From positions 1 to 8,932 of the forward strand of contig JAAZEK010000207.1 in NCBI GenBank assembly GCA_012512335.1: DNA of 8,932 nucleotides, read 5' to 3'. The notes beneath the pieces are model-generated. The model saw nothing but the letters and a program-made list of their open reading frames with translations, did no database searches and was not told the DNA's origin. The stretch is from Clostridiales bacterium (lineage in GTDB: Bacteria; Bacillota; Clostridia; Caldicoprobacterales; DTU083). Both the position numbers and the translations under genes were made by a program. How positions within the stretch are numbered: the first letter of the stretch is position 1; each line of letters starts with the position of its first letter. Positions 1-6,765 of this stretch are shown here, piece after piece.

Positions 1-1
1 T

Positions 2-115
2 CCTTGCTGTAATGGTATTGTGTATGCTGCAGAGCAAGCAGCAATGGCTTCAGGTAAGGATATAGAAGTGAACAAAGTTAGAATCACAATTGATGGTCAA
101 AAACAGCAAGTATAA
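2..115 (+). CDS. C-terminal end of an unidentified protein (5' end outside window)
   Basis: A reading frame open from the left edge encodes 37 residues ending in TAA at 113-115. The visible tail begins Pro-Cys-Cys-Asn-Gly, continues through an alanine-rich, probably helical stretch (YAAEQAAMASGKD), and ends in a short strand-like segment (NKVRITIDGQ). I do not recognise the family from so short a piece. Support for its being a real gene is the amino-acid-like composition and the strong hairpin with a T-run on this strand 39 bases after the stop. It is the only plus-strand gene in the window and converges on phoR. The adjacent cysteines could be redox or metal ligands, but that is a guess. Confidence 0.6.
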   Translation, partial: PCCNGIVYAAEQAAMASGKDIEVNKVRITIDGQKQQV

Positions 116-154
116 TTTGAGTCTTTAAGTCTTGTAAGTAGAAAGATACAGAAA

Positions 155-207
155 CCCCTTATTCCGACGATATCATCATTTGATACCGTCGGAATAAGGG
201 GCTTTTT
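155..207. terminator. Strong, probably bidirectional terminator between convergent genes
   Basis: A 15-bp perfect stem (CCCCTTATTCCGACG at 155-169 with its complement at 187-201) continues past one A/C mismatch into five more pairs (TATCA/TGATA) around a 5-base loop. On the plus strand it is followed by CTTTTT at 202-207, a standard intrinsic terminator for the partial gene at the left edge. On the minus strand the stem is followed only by TTTCT, a weaker U-tract, but it lies about 30 bases after the phoR stop and is the only candidate end for the pst-pho transcript. Confidence 0.9.
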
Positions 208-232
208 ATTTCACAGAAGATTTTAATTAGTA

Positions 233-1888
233 TTATTTCGGAAAGGTAACTGTTATTGTGGTTCCTTTACCAACTGTACTGTCCAATTTAATGCTTCCAT
301 TGTGTAAGCGAACTGAATGCTTAACTATAGATAAGCCCAATCCAGAACCACATATTTTATTGTGATGACTTTCCTCTGCTCTGTAGAAACGTTCAAAAAC
401 TCGTCCTTGTTGGGTTTCCGGAATACCCATACCTGTATCTGCAACAGTCAAAATTATTTTATCTGCTTTATCTGTTATAGTTATATCTATTTTTCCTGCT
501 TGTTTATTGTACCTAATAGCATTATCGCAGAGATTGTATACTATTCCAGAAATAAGATGTGGTATACCATTAATAATAGCCTTATCTCCTTGTAAAGTCA
601 CCATTATTTCCTTTTCTTTTGCAGTAGGTTCAAGGCTATTGACAACATCCTGAGCTACAGACATGAGATCTATTTCTTCTCTTGTCATATCTTCTGTACC
701 TTCGTCTAAGCGAGACAAGCGGATTATATCGTCCACCATCTCCGACAGGCGCTGGGCTTCAAAATATATCTGATCTGTAAACCTTGCTACATCCTCGGAT
801 TTTACCATTCCACTCCTCATGAGCTCTGCATGACCAGATATGGAATGTAGAGGTGTTCTAAGTTCATGAGAAACATTGGCAGTAAATTCACGGCGCCTTT
901 GCTCTGCATTCATTTTTTCAGTAACATCAAAAATCAACAAGGCAACACCATTGTTTGCTCCATTTGAAACTACAGGGCTAGCTACAAGTTCATAATCTCC
1001 ACTACCTAGCTCTATTATTTTCTCCACTTTTTCACCATTTTGTGCTGTTCTCAATAAATCTTGTAATTCCAATGTACGATTAATAGTCAATATATTCTGG
1101 CCAATGCAACTTTTATCTGTACCAAGTAACTTCATAGCACTCTTATTAATGCTTATTATTGTATCCTTGCTATTCAACAGCACTAAACCTTCTGTCATAC
1201 TACCAGTAATAGCCTCAAACTCATCCTGTCTGCGTTTAAGTTCAGATACTTGCTTGTTAATTTGTCTACGTTGATATTCTAAACGTGTAAACAGTGGAGC
1301 CAGTTCTTCATAGTTTTCATTGGCTAATGGTTCATCCAAATTAATTGAATTTAATGGCTTAACAATTAGTTTTGAAAGATGGGATGCAAGTATTAAGGAT
1401 AATACTAGTGCTATAACAATGATTACCGCAGTAGGCTGAATCATCTGCAACATAAAGGCCAGGGAAGTGCTCTGAGTTCTAGATATGCGAACAACAGAAC
1501 CATCTGCAATTCGTTGTGCGGAATAAATTTGTTTTTCCAGGAGTGTAGTAGAAAAACGAGTGCTTTCCCCATATCCTAGTCTAAGTGCATCCACTACTTC
1601 CTGGCGATCCCCATGATTCTCCATTTCTGAGGCATTTGCTTGACTATCAAGTAACACAGTGCCATCTATATCAATCCATGTAATACGATAGTTATTTAAC
1701 TTAATTCCTTCAAAATAATCAGCACCACTAATTTCAATACCACGAGAAGTGTTGGCTGTAAGAATTTTTAGATCATCTTGCTGCATTTGTGTAAAATGAT
1801 CATACAAGAGACTCATTATGATCATAAGGGAGGCCATAAAAACCACTATAGTGGCTACACAAATAGACTTAAATATTCGCTTTGTCAT
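233..1888 (-). CDS. phoR: Phosphate-sensing histidine kinase PhoR
   Basis: Membrane sensor kinase of 551 residues that should autophosphorylate under phosphate limitation and pass the phosphate to PhoP. TM1 is at about residues 8-29. An extracytoplasmic domain of about 120 residues follows, carrying the DGTVLLDS...MENHGDR...TRFSTTL pattern of the PhoR/WalK group. TM2 is at about 152-170. A short HAMP-like linker contains KPL at 177-179, and a PAS-like domain covers about 222-325. The HisKA motif NVSHELRTP has the phospho-acceptor His341. The ATPase domain shows the N box (NLCDNAIRYN, 452-461), G1 (DTGMGIP, 484-490), F box (FERFYR, 498-503) and G2 (GSGLGLS, 514-520). All catalytic motifs are intact. 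The gene begins 6 bases after the phoP stop. The name PhoR rather than another OmpR-partner kinase rests mainly on the pst-phoU-phoP context. Confidence 0.93.
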   Translation of the reverse strand: MTKRIFKSICVATIVVFMASLMIIMSLLYDHFTQMQQDDLKILTANTSRGIEISGADYFEGIKLNNYRITWIDIDGTVLLDSQANASEMENHGDRQEVVDALRLGYGESTRFSTTLLEKQIYSAQRIADGSVVRISRTQSTSLAFMLQMIQPTAVIIVIALVLSLILASHLSKLIVKPLNSINLDEPLANENYEELAPLFTRLEYQRRQINKQVSELKRRQDEFEAITGSMTEGLVLLNSKDTIISINKSAMKLLGTDKSCIGQNILTINRTLELQDLLRTAQNGEKVEKIIELGSGDYELVASPVVSNGANNGVALLIFDVTEKMNAEQRRREFTANVSHELRTPLHSISGHAELMRSGMVKSEDVARFTDQIYFEAQRLSEMVDDIIRLSRLDEGTEDMTREEIDLMSVAQDVVNSLEPTAKEKEIMVTLQGDKAIINGIPHLISGIVYNLCDNAIRYNKQAGKIDITITDKADKIILTVADTGMGIPETQQGRVFERFYRAEESHHNKICGSGLGLSIVKHSVRLHNGSIKLDSTVGKGTTITVTFPK

Positions 1889-1894
1889 GCTCCT

Positions 1895-2572
1895 TTATAC
1901 TCTCCCCTCCATACGGTAACCAACACCACGTACAGTATCTATATAGCCCCCACATTCCCCCAGCTTGTTGCGCAAAGTTCGTATATGCACATCAACCGTT
2001 CGTGTTTCTCCATCATAATCTATGCCCCATATTGCTGTAAGAAGTTGATCCCTTGTAAATACAAGACCCAAATTTTCCATAAAGGTTCCAAGCAACTCAT
2101 ATTCCTTCAAGGTTAAATTAACACGTTCTCCTCTAGCAGTAACCGTGTGCTCTGCTTGATTCAAAACAAGATCCCCTACACGGATTTCCTCGCTATCCGC
2201 TCTAGGAGTTGTACGTCTAAGCACCGCTTTCACTCGTGACACCATCTCCATCATGCCAAATGGTTTTGAAAGGTAGTCATCTGCACCTAAATCCAGACCA
2301 ACAACCTTGTCATACTCGGTACCTTTTGCAGTAGCCATAATAACGGGAATATCAGCTGTCAAAGCAGTACCCCTAATACGTTTCAATATTTCGATTCCAT
2401 TTTCATCTGGCAACATGATATCCAATAACACAAGCTGAGGTACCTTATTGTTTTCAAGTGCTTTAAAGAAAGCTTTTCCATCTTCAAACCCTACAGCTTT
2501 ATAACCTGAAGCATTTAGTGTATATACCATCATGTTTCTGATGCCTGCATCATCTTCTACACAGTATATCAT
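1895..2572 (-). CDS. phoP: Phosphate-regulon response regulator PhoP (OmpR family)
   Basis: DNA-binding response regulator of 225 residues, normal length for the family. The receiver domain (1-120) has the acidic pocket Glu6-Asp7-Asp8, the phospho-acceptor Asp51 in LLDIMLPDENG, the switch Thr81 and the invariant Lys103 in SKPF. The winged-helix effector domain (about 128-223) shows the recognition-helix signature RTVDVHIRTLRNKLG (191-205) and the closing wing TVRGVGYR. The start ATG overlaps the phoU stop as ATGA, with AAGGAG eight bases upstream, so translation is probably coupled to phoU. By family knowledge, phosphorylated PhoP dimers bind direct repeats with 11-base spacing, and such repeats are present upstream of pstS in this window. 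Position after phoU supports PhoP over other OmpR-type regulators. Confidence 0.94.
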   Translation of the reverse strand: MIYCVEDDAGIRNMMVYTLNASGYKAVGFEDGKAFFKALENNKVPQLVLLDIMLPDENGIEILKRIRGTALTADIPVIMATAKGTEYDKVVGLDLGADDYLSKPFGMMEMVSRVKAVLRRTTPRADSEEIRVGDLVLNQAEHTVTARGERVNLTLKEYELLGTFMENLGLVFTRDQLLTAIWGIDYDGETRTVDVHIRTLRNKLGECGGYIDTVRGVGYRMEGRV

Positions 2573-3222
2573 CGTTGAGTCTCCTTATTATGCTTTCCTG
2601 TTATGGAATATACAACCCATCCAGCAATATTCACTGCATGGTCACCTATACGTTCAAAATATTTGGCTATCATTAAAAGATCTAATGCATATTCGCTGTC
2701 TGTGTCTGTTTTTCCGAACAAATCAACGAGAGCTTTTTTTACTTTGTTAAAATAATCGTCTACAACATCATCATATTCAATAACAGCATTTGCTAGTACA
2801 ACGTCCTTCTTAACAAAAGCATCTATGCTCTCTGTTACCATTTTTATTGTAGCGTGTGCCATATCTCCTATATACATAGTGTCCTTAGATGCACTAATAT
2901 TTGCCATAGTAATAATTTCAGCAATGTCTGCAGCTTGAACCCCAATACGATTCATATCGGTAATCATTTTAAGTGCTGAAGAAATAGTTCTTAAATCCCG
3001 TGCTACTGGCTGTTGTTGCAACAAAAGCTTCATGCACAGGTTTTCAATCTCTCGTTCTTTTTGATTAATCTGTTCTGCCATCTCAGTTACTTGTCTTGCC
3101 AAGTTCATATCACCTTCCAGTAAAGCCTTGGATGACATGGAAATAGCGGCTTCACATAAGGAACCTATAGAAATAAGCTCTTTGTTTAATAATTCCAGTT
3201 GATCATCAAATACACTTCTCAT
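2569..3222 (-). CDS. phoU: Phosphate transport regulator PhoU
   Basis: Protein of 217 residues, all-helical, made of two similar three-helix bundles as in the PhoU family. PhoU peripherally links the Pst transporter to the PhoR kinase and dampens both when phosphate is plentiful. The second-repeat motif is clear: YFERIGDHAVNIAGW (188-202), with the metal-ligand pair Glu190/Asp194. The first-repeat motif reads DMNRIGVQAADIAE (89-102), where the usual E-R-I-G-D is N-R-I-G-V, so the acidic ligand pair appears lost; in the second repeat the final NIAE is NIAG. The start ATG shares one base with the pstB stop (TAATG) and has GGGAGG eight bases upstream. It overlaps phoP by four bases. Identity is secure from motif, length and position. 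Confidence 0.94.
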   Translation of the reverse strand: MRSVFDDQLELLNKELISIGSLCEAAISMSSKALLEGDMNLARQVTEMAEQINQKEREIENLCMKLLLQQQPVARDLRTISSALKMITDMNRIGVQAADIAEIITMANISASKDTMYIGDMAHATIKMVTESIDAFVKKDVVLANAVIEYDDVVDDYFNKVKKALVDLFGKTDTDSEYALDLLMIAKYFERIGDHAVNIAGWVVYSITGKHNKETQR

Positions 3223-3971
3223 TATCCAAACCTCCCAGTGATATAGTCTTCAGTACGTTTATCATTAGGTATCGAGAATAACTTCTCAGTTTCATCATAT
3301 TCAATAACCTCCCCAATAAGAAAAAATGCTGTCTTATCAGATATACGCACTGCTTGTTGCATATTATGCGTTACGATAATTATAGTATAATCCTTCTTCA
3401 GCTCAATAACAAGCTCTTCTATCTTTGCTGTAGAGATAGGATCTAAAGCACTGGTAGGCTCATCCATAAGCAATACATCTGGTTCAACTGCCAATGCACG
3501 AGCAATGCAAAGCCTTTGTTGCTGACCACCAGAAAGTTCCAAGGCTGATTTTTTAAGTCTATCCTTTACCTCATCCCAAATAGCAGCATTTCTCAGGGAA
3601 CGCTCTACTATATCATCCAATTTTGCTTTACCCTTAATACCATGGGTACGAGGACCAAAGGCTATATTGTCATAAATACTCATGGGAAAGGGATTAGGGT
3701 TTTGGAAAACCATTCCCACTCGCTTCCTTAATTGGTTTACGTCCATATTACCATATATATCCTGACCATCTAACAATACAGTACCTGTAATTCGACAACC
3801 CTCCACGATATCATTCATTCGGTTAAGAGTTTTTAAAAGCGTAGATTTCCCGCAACCGGAAGGCCCGATGAAGGCAGTAATCTCCTTTGGTTGTAATGCA
3901 AGATTTACAGATTTTAATGCTTGAAAATTACCATAGTATAAATCCAAGTTTTCTATTTTAAACTTCTCCAT
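3222..3971 (-). CDS. pstB: Phosphate ABC transporter ATP-binding protein PstB
   Basis: Cytoplasmic ATPase subunit of 249 residues that powers high-affinity phosphate import through PstC-PstA. All ABC motifs are intact: Walker A GPSGCGKST (36-44), Q-loop Gln90 in VFQNPNPFPMSIYDN, signature LSGGQQQR (146-153), Walker B VLLMDEPTSALD (166-177) and the H-loop His202 (VTHNMQQA). The NPNPFPMSIYDN segment and the C-terminal ITGRFG are typical of PstB and distinguish it from other importers. The ATG lies three bases after the pstA stop; the ribosome site (AAGGTG) lies inside the last pstA codons. The stop overlaps phoU by one base. Confidence 0.97.
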   Translation of the reverse strand: MEKFKIENLDLYYGNFQALKSVNLALQPKEITAFIGPSGCGKSTLLKTLNRMNDIVEGCRITGTVLLDGQDIYGNMDVNQLRKRVGMVFQNPNPFPMSIYDNIAFGPRTHGIKGKAKLDDIVERSLRNAAIWDEVKDRLKKSALELSGGQQQRLCIARALAVEPDVLLMDEPTSALDPISTAKIEELVIELKKDYTIIIVTHNMQQAVRISDKTAFFLIGEVIEYDETEKLFSIPNDKRTEDYITGRFG

Positions 3972-3974
3972 ATG

Positions 3975-4853
3975 CTATTTCACCTTCCCGAGCTTTTTTG
4001 CTAACTTATTTGATAAGGCATTAATGCCTATCACTATAATCAATAATACCACTGCTGTCCCATAAGACTGAGGCAAATACAGTCCCTCATTTGATAGAAT
4101 GTACATGTGCACAGAAAGAGTTATAGTGGAATCCATCAAACTACCTGCAGCCTTTGCAACAGTACCTGCTGTAAAAATAAGTGCTGCAGATTCACCCACT
4201 ATACGACCTATGCTTAGAATAATTCCTGATAGAATTCCTGGTATCGCAGAGGGTAGTACAACTTTTACGACTGTGCGAAGAAGCCCTGCTCCTAATGCAA
4301 AACTTCCCTCTCGGTAACTATCCGGCACAGCTAGCAAAGCCTCCTCTGTGGTTCGCATGATAAGAGGCAAAATCATGATTGCTAAGGTACAAGCACCAGA
4401 GATCAAAGACAAACCCCAACCCAAAGCTTTTACAAAAAATAGTGAACCGAAAAGGCCATATACAATAGAAGGAATACCAGATAAGGTTTCCGCTGTTACT
4501 CGAACTACCGAAATGAGCTTATTCCCACGTTTTGCATACTCTACCAAATATATTGCAGCACCAATTCCTATAGGAACCGCTATAAACAGTGCTAATACAA
4601 TCATAAAAAGAGTATTTATCAAGGCTGGTGTAAGAGATTGGTTAGTTGTGTTATATTTCCAAGCAAACAAGCTAGGTGTTAGATTGGGTATACCTTTTAT
4701 TAGGATGTAGACTATTAAAAATAGCAGAGCAAACATAGTAATTGCAGCGGAAATACAAACTAGTAAAAATAACAATAGGGAATATGGACTTTTCTTATAT
4801 TGCTGCCATTTCTGTTGAACAGTTACCTTGTTAATCGTTTCAATCTTCGTCAT
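3975..4853 (-). CDS. pstA: Phosphate ABC transporter permease PstA
   Basis: Integral membrane subunit of 292 residues forming half of the phosphate channel. A charged cytoplasmic N-terminus (1-22) leads into TM1 at about 25-52. Further hydrophobic segments lie near 78-104, 122-142, 146-166, 202-230 and 264-280, six in all. The cytoplasmic coupling loop that docks on PstB reads EGSFALGAGLLRTVVKVVLP (182-201), a standard EAA loop. The AETLSGIPSIVYGLFG stretch (121-136) is characteristic of PstA. The gene overlaps the end of pstC by 14 bases, with AAAGGACGG about eight bases before the ATG, so the two permeases should be made in coupled amounts. The first Met is taken as the start because of this ribosome site. 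Confidence 0.96.
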   Translation of the reverse strand: MTKIETINKVTVQQKWQQYKKSPYSLLLFLLVCISAAITMFALLFLIVYILIKGIPNLTPSLFAWKYNTTNQSLTPALINTLFMIVLALFIAVPIGIGAAIYLVEYAKRGNKLISVVRVTAETLSGIPSIVYGLFGSLFFVKALGWGLSLISGACTLAIMILPLIMRTTEEALLAVPDSYREGSFALGAGLLRTVVKVVLPSAIPGILSGIILSIGRIVGESAALIFTAGTVAKAAGSLMDSTITLSVHMYILSNEGLYLPQSYGTAVVLLIIVIGINALSNKLAKKLGKVK

Positions 4854-5706
4854 TTGCTTGCCGTCCTTTCAGTAGTGAGAAGGATAAGTTTATTATTAGG
4901 ATAAACACAAAAAGGACCACTGCAGTTCCTATAAGAGCCTCTTGATGCAAGTCTGTTGCATATCCCATCTCAAGAACGATATTGGTTGTCATGGTGCGGA
5001 CACCAGCAGTTAATTTATTGGGAATTACAGCTTGATTTCCTGCCACCATCATTACGGCCATGGTTTCTCCGATTGCACGACCAACCCCTAATACGATACC
5101 TGCAAATATACCAGATTTTGCAGCTGGTACAGTTGCATGAAATACACTGCGCTCATGGGTTGCTCCCAGTGCCAGCCCCCCCTCATAATAGTTTTTTGGC
5201 ACCGCTCGAATAGCTGCTTCGGAAACACTAATAATGGTAGGTAAAATCATAATACCTAAAAGAACCGATGCAGTTAAGACACTGAAGCCACGTCCACCAA
5301 AATTCTCCCTTACAAAGGGAACTAAAACAACCAGCCCAAAGAAACCATAAACAACAGAAGGAATACCTGCCAGTAAATCAACAGCAGGTTTCATAAATCG
5401 ATACAAACTATCAGGACAAAACTTAGCCATAAAAATGGCTGTTAAAATTCCAATTGGTACACCAATTATAAGAGCACCTGCTGTCACGTATATGCTACCG
5501 ATTATCATCGGGAAGATCCCGTACAAATTATTTGCTGGTCGCCAAGTCTTTCCAAATAGAAATTTAAATACTCCAATTTCAAGTATGCCAGGAAGTCCGT
5601 TGGCAAATACGAAGATACAGATCAAGGCTACCGCAGCGATTGATACACAAGCTGTCAGGATAAATACTACTTTCATAACTTGTTCTTTTATTCCTTTATT
5701 AATCAT
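4840..5706 (-). CDS. pstC: Phosphate ABC transporter permease PstC
   Basis: Integral membrane partner of PstA, 288 residues from the chosen start. The hydrophobic segments lie at about 13-36, 63-95, 108-132, 141-162, 198-222 and 258-278. PstC landmarks are DLLAGIPSVVYGFFG (110-124), the EAA coupling loop EGGLALGATHERSVFHATVP (175-194), and GVGRAIGETMAVMMVAGN (207-224), whose Arg-Glu pair is in the part of PstC linked to phosphate translocation. I place the start at the ATG at 5706 because GGGGGA lies seven bases upstream. An in-frame GTG at 5721 would add five residues but consumes that ribosome site. The C-terminus overlaps pstA by 14 bases. It follows pstS after a gap that carries a hairpin. 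Confidence 0.96.
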   Translation of the reverse strand: MINKGIKEQVMKVVFILTACVSIAAVALICIFVFANGLPGILEIGVFKFLFGKTWRPANNLYGIFPMIIGSIYVTAGALIIGVPIGILTAIFMAKFCPDSLYRFMKPAVDLLAGIPSVVYGFFGLVVLVPFVRENFGGRGFSVLTASVLLGIMILPTIISVSEAAIRAVPKNYYEGGLALGATHERSVFHATVPAAKSGIFAGIVLGVGRAIGETMAVMMVAGNQAVIPNKLTAGVRTMTTNIVLEMGYATDLHQEALIGTAVVLFVFILIINLSFSLLKGRQANDED

Positions 5707-5713
5707 CAAAAAT

Positions 5714-5719
5714 TCCCCC
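5714..5719 (-). promoter_or_regulatory. Ribosome binding site deciding the pstC start
   Basis: On the minus strand GGGGGA is followed by ATTTTTG and then ATG, a near-ideal spacing. The alternative GTG start at 5721 begins at this same G-run and has no ribosome site of its own, so the ATG at 5706 is preferred. Confidence 0.75.
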
Positions 5720-5732
5720 ACTTAGGTATGTC

Positions 5733-5763
5733 AAAGAGGCTTCGACTTAAGCCGAGCCTCTTT
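5733..5763 (-). promoter_or_regulatory. Intercistronic hairpin between pstS and pstC
   Basis: On the transcribed minus strand a nine-pair stem, AAAGAGGCT with AGCCTCTTT, is extended by two C-G pairs after a bulged A, closing an eight-base loop. It begins 18 bases after the pstS stop and ends about 26 bases before the pstC ATG. There is no U-run after the stem (GACATACC follows), so it is unlikely to be a full terminator. An mRNA stabiliser, processing site or partial attenuator fits better. Such a structure would let pstS mRNA accumulate above the permease and ATPase message, as expected for a binding protein needed in excess. Confidence 0.7.
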
Positions 5764-5781
5764 AATTTGCCCAAATTTTTA

Positions 5782-6639
5782 TTAATCCATGACATCTGAC
5801 CATTTGGTGGTTTCACCAGTGAAAATCTTCATTATCTGTTCTGATGTTAATTTTTCAACTGGGTTATCATTGTGAACGATTACTGCGATTCCGTCCATTG
5901 CCATTACAACAGGTGTAAGGCCAGCTTCTATTTCGGAGTCTTTTACTTCACGGGATGCCATACCGATGTCACAGGTTCCATCTATTGCATCTGTCATACC
6001 TGCGGAAGAACCACTAGATTGTATTTCAACAGTAACTCCAGAGTTCAGTTCCTCATAAGCTTCCTTAATTTTACCCATTACAGGAGCAACTGAGGTAGAA
6101 CCATGAACCGTAACCTTACCAGAGCTCATGGAGCCTGTGTATTCAGGTGCATCAGCAAGTGCAATGTAACCATCCTCTGATACGATTCCCTGTCCCTGCT
6201 TAGACAATACAAAGTCCAAGAAGTCCTGTGCGTTTTCACTGAGTTCGCCGTTATAAGCTAGGTTGAAAGGACGAGCAATTTTATAGGCTCCACTATTAAT
6301 ATTTTCAACAGTTGCTTCTGCACCATCTACCTGTACAGCTTTAACACTGTCGTTCATTGAACCTAAAGAAATATATCCAATACTATAGAGATCTCCAGCT
6401 ACTGTAGTCATCATAACTGAGGTTCCGTTGGTTGTTACTGCATTTACTGATGTAAGATCAACGTCATCTTGTAAAATACCTACTAATTCAACGAAAGCGC
6501 CTCGAGTACCAGACCCTTCCTCACGAGTAGTGACACCGATATCGGTTTTCTCATTAAATCCGCCTGTTTCATTTGCGCAACTTGCTAGAGGCACGATAGC
6601 CAATGCTACAATAATTATTAATGTTAGTATTTTCTTCAT
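5782..6639 (-). CDS. pstS: Phosphate-binding lipoprotein PstS with circularly permuted domain order
   Basis: Extracellular phosphate receptor for PstCAB, 285 residues. A lipoprotein signal (1-20) ends in the lipobox LASC with Cys21 as the anchor. After a short linker, residues 32-46 carry the domain II phosphate-binding motif TREEGSGTR (Arg39, Ser43, Gly44, Thr45), followed by the GYISLGS and YKIARPFN segments and the GQGIVSEDGYI region that normally ends a PstS. A linker (about 163-173) then leads to the segment that normally begins a PstS: KVTVHGSTSVAPVM (175-188), SSGSSAGM (208-215), DIGMASRE (224-231) and MKIFTGETTKWSDV (270-283), where the protein stops. All halves of the usual fold are present, but in reversed order. 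Frame is continuous and there is one signal peptide, so it is not a broken gene. AAAGGAG lies 12 bases before the ATG, slightly far. Context makes phosphate the likely ligand. Confidence 0.93.
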   Translation of the reverse strand: MKKILTLIIIVALAIVPLASCANETGGFNEKTDIGVTTREEGSGTRGAFVELVGILQDDVDLTSVNAVTTNGTSVMMTTVAGDLYSIGYISLGSMNDSVKAVQVDGAEATVENINSGAYKIARPFNLAYNGELSENAQDFLDFVLSKQGQGIVSEDGYIALADAPEYTGSMSSGKVTVHGSTSVAPVMGKIKEAYEELNSGVTVEIQSSGSSAGMTDAIDGTCDIGMASREVKDSEIEAGLTPVVMAMDGIAVIVHNDNPVEKLTSEQIMKIFTGETTKWSDVMD

Positions 6640-6679
6640 GTTCTTTTTAATCTCCTTTATCTTTTAACTTATTTTATGT

Positions 6680-6746
6680 TCTATACAATATTTTATAGAA
6701 ACAAAGTAAAATCAAAAAGACAAGTTAGGTTAAATCTAAGTTAAAT
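6680..6746 (-). promoter_or_regulatory. Candidate PhoP-activated promoter of the pst-pho operon
   Basis: Read on the minus strand, two 11-base direct repeats, ATTTAACTTAG (6736-6746) and ATTTAACCTAA (6725-6735), place TTTAAC cores exactly 11 bases apart. That matches the known Firmicute PhoP site layout of TT(A/T/C)ACA-like hexamers separated by five bases; a weak third copy (TTGTCT) sits in register at 6718-6723. Candidate -10 boxes are TATAAA (6692-6697) and TATAGA (6680-6685). No good -35 is seen, usual for activator-dependent pho promoters. The start point cannot be set from sequence. No terminator hairpin separates this site from pfkA, so some read-through from upstream is possible. Confidence 0.65.
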
Positions 6747-6765
6747 ACACACTAATATATTAAAC

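Noticed and set aside
4348..4710. Plus-strand open frame of 120 codons, and similar plus-strand frames at 1778-2116, 5435-5725, 4956-5213 and 7292-7543
   Set aside because: Each lies antisense to a clear gene with intact motifs, lacks a ribosome site and has no recognisable protein pattern; they are shadows of the minus-strand genes.
5707..5721. GTG start five codons upstream for pstC
   Set aside because: The GTG uses the bases of the GGGGGA ribosome site that serves the ATG at 5706 and has no ribosome site of its own.
5782..6639. pstS as a pseudogene, frameshift product or assembly join
   Set aside because: The frame is continuous, both half-domains are complete with their ligand motifs, there is one signal peptide, and the chain ends exactly at a domain crossover. 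These point to a permutation, not damage.
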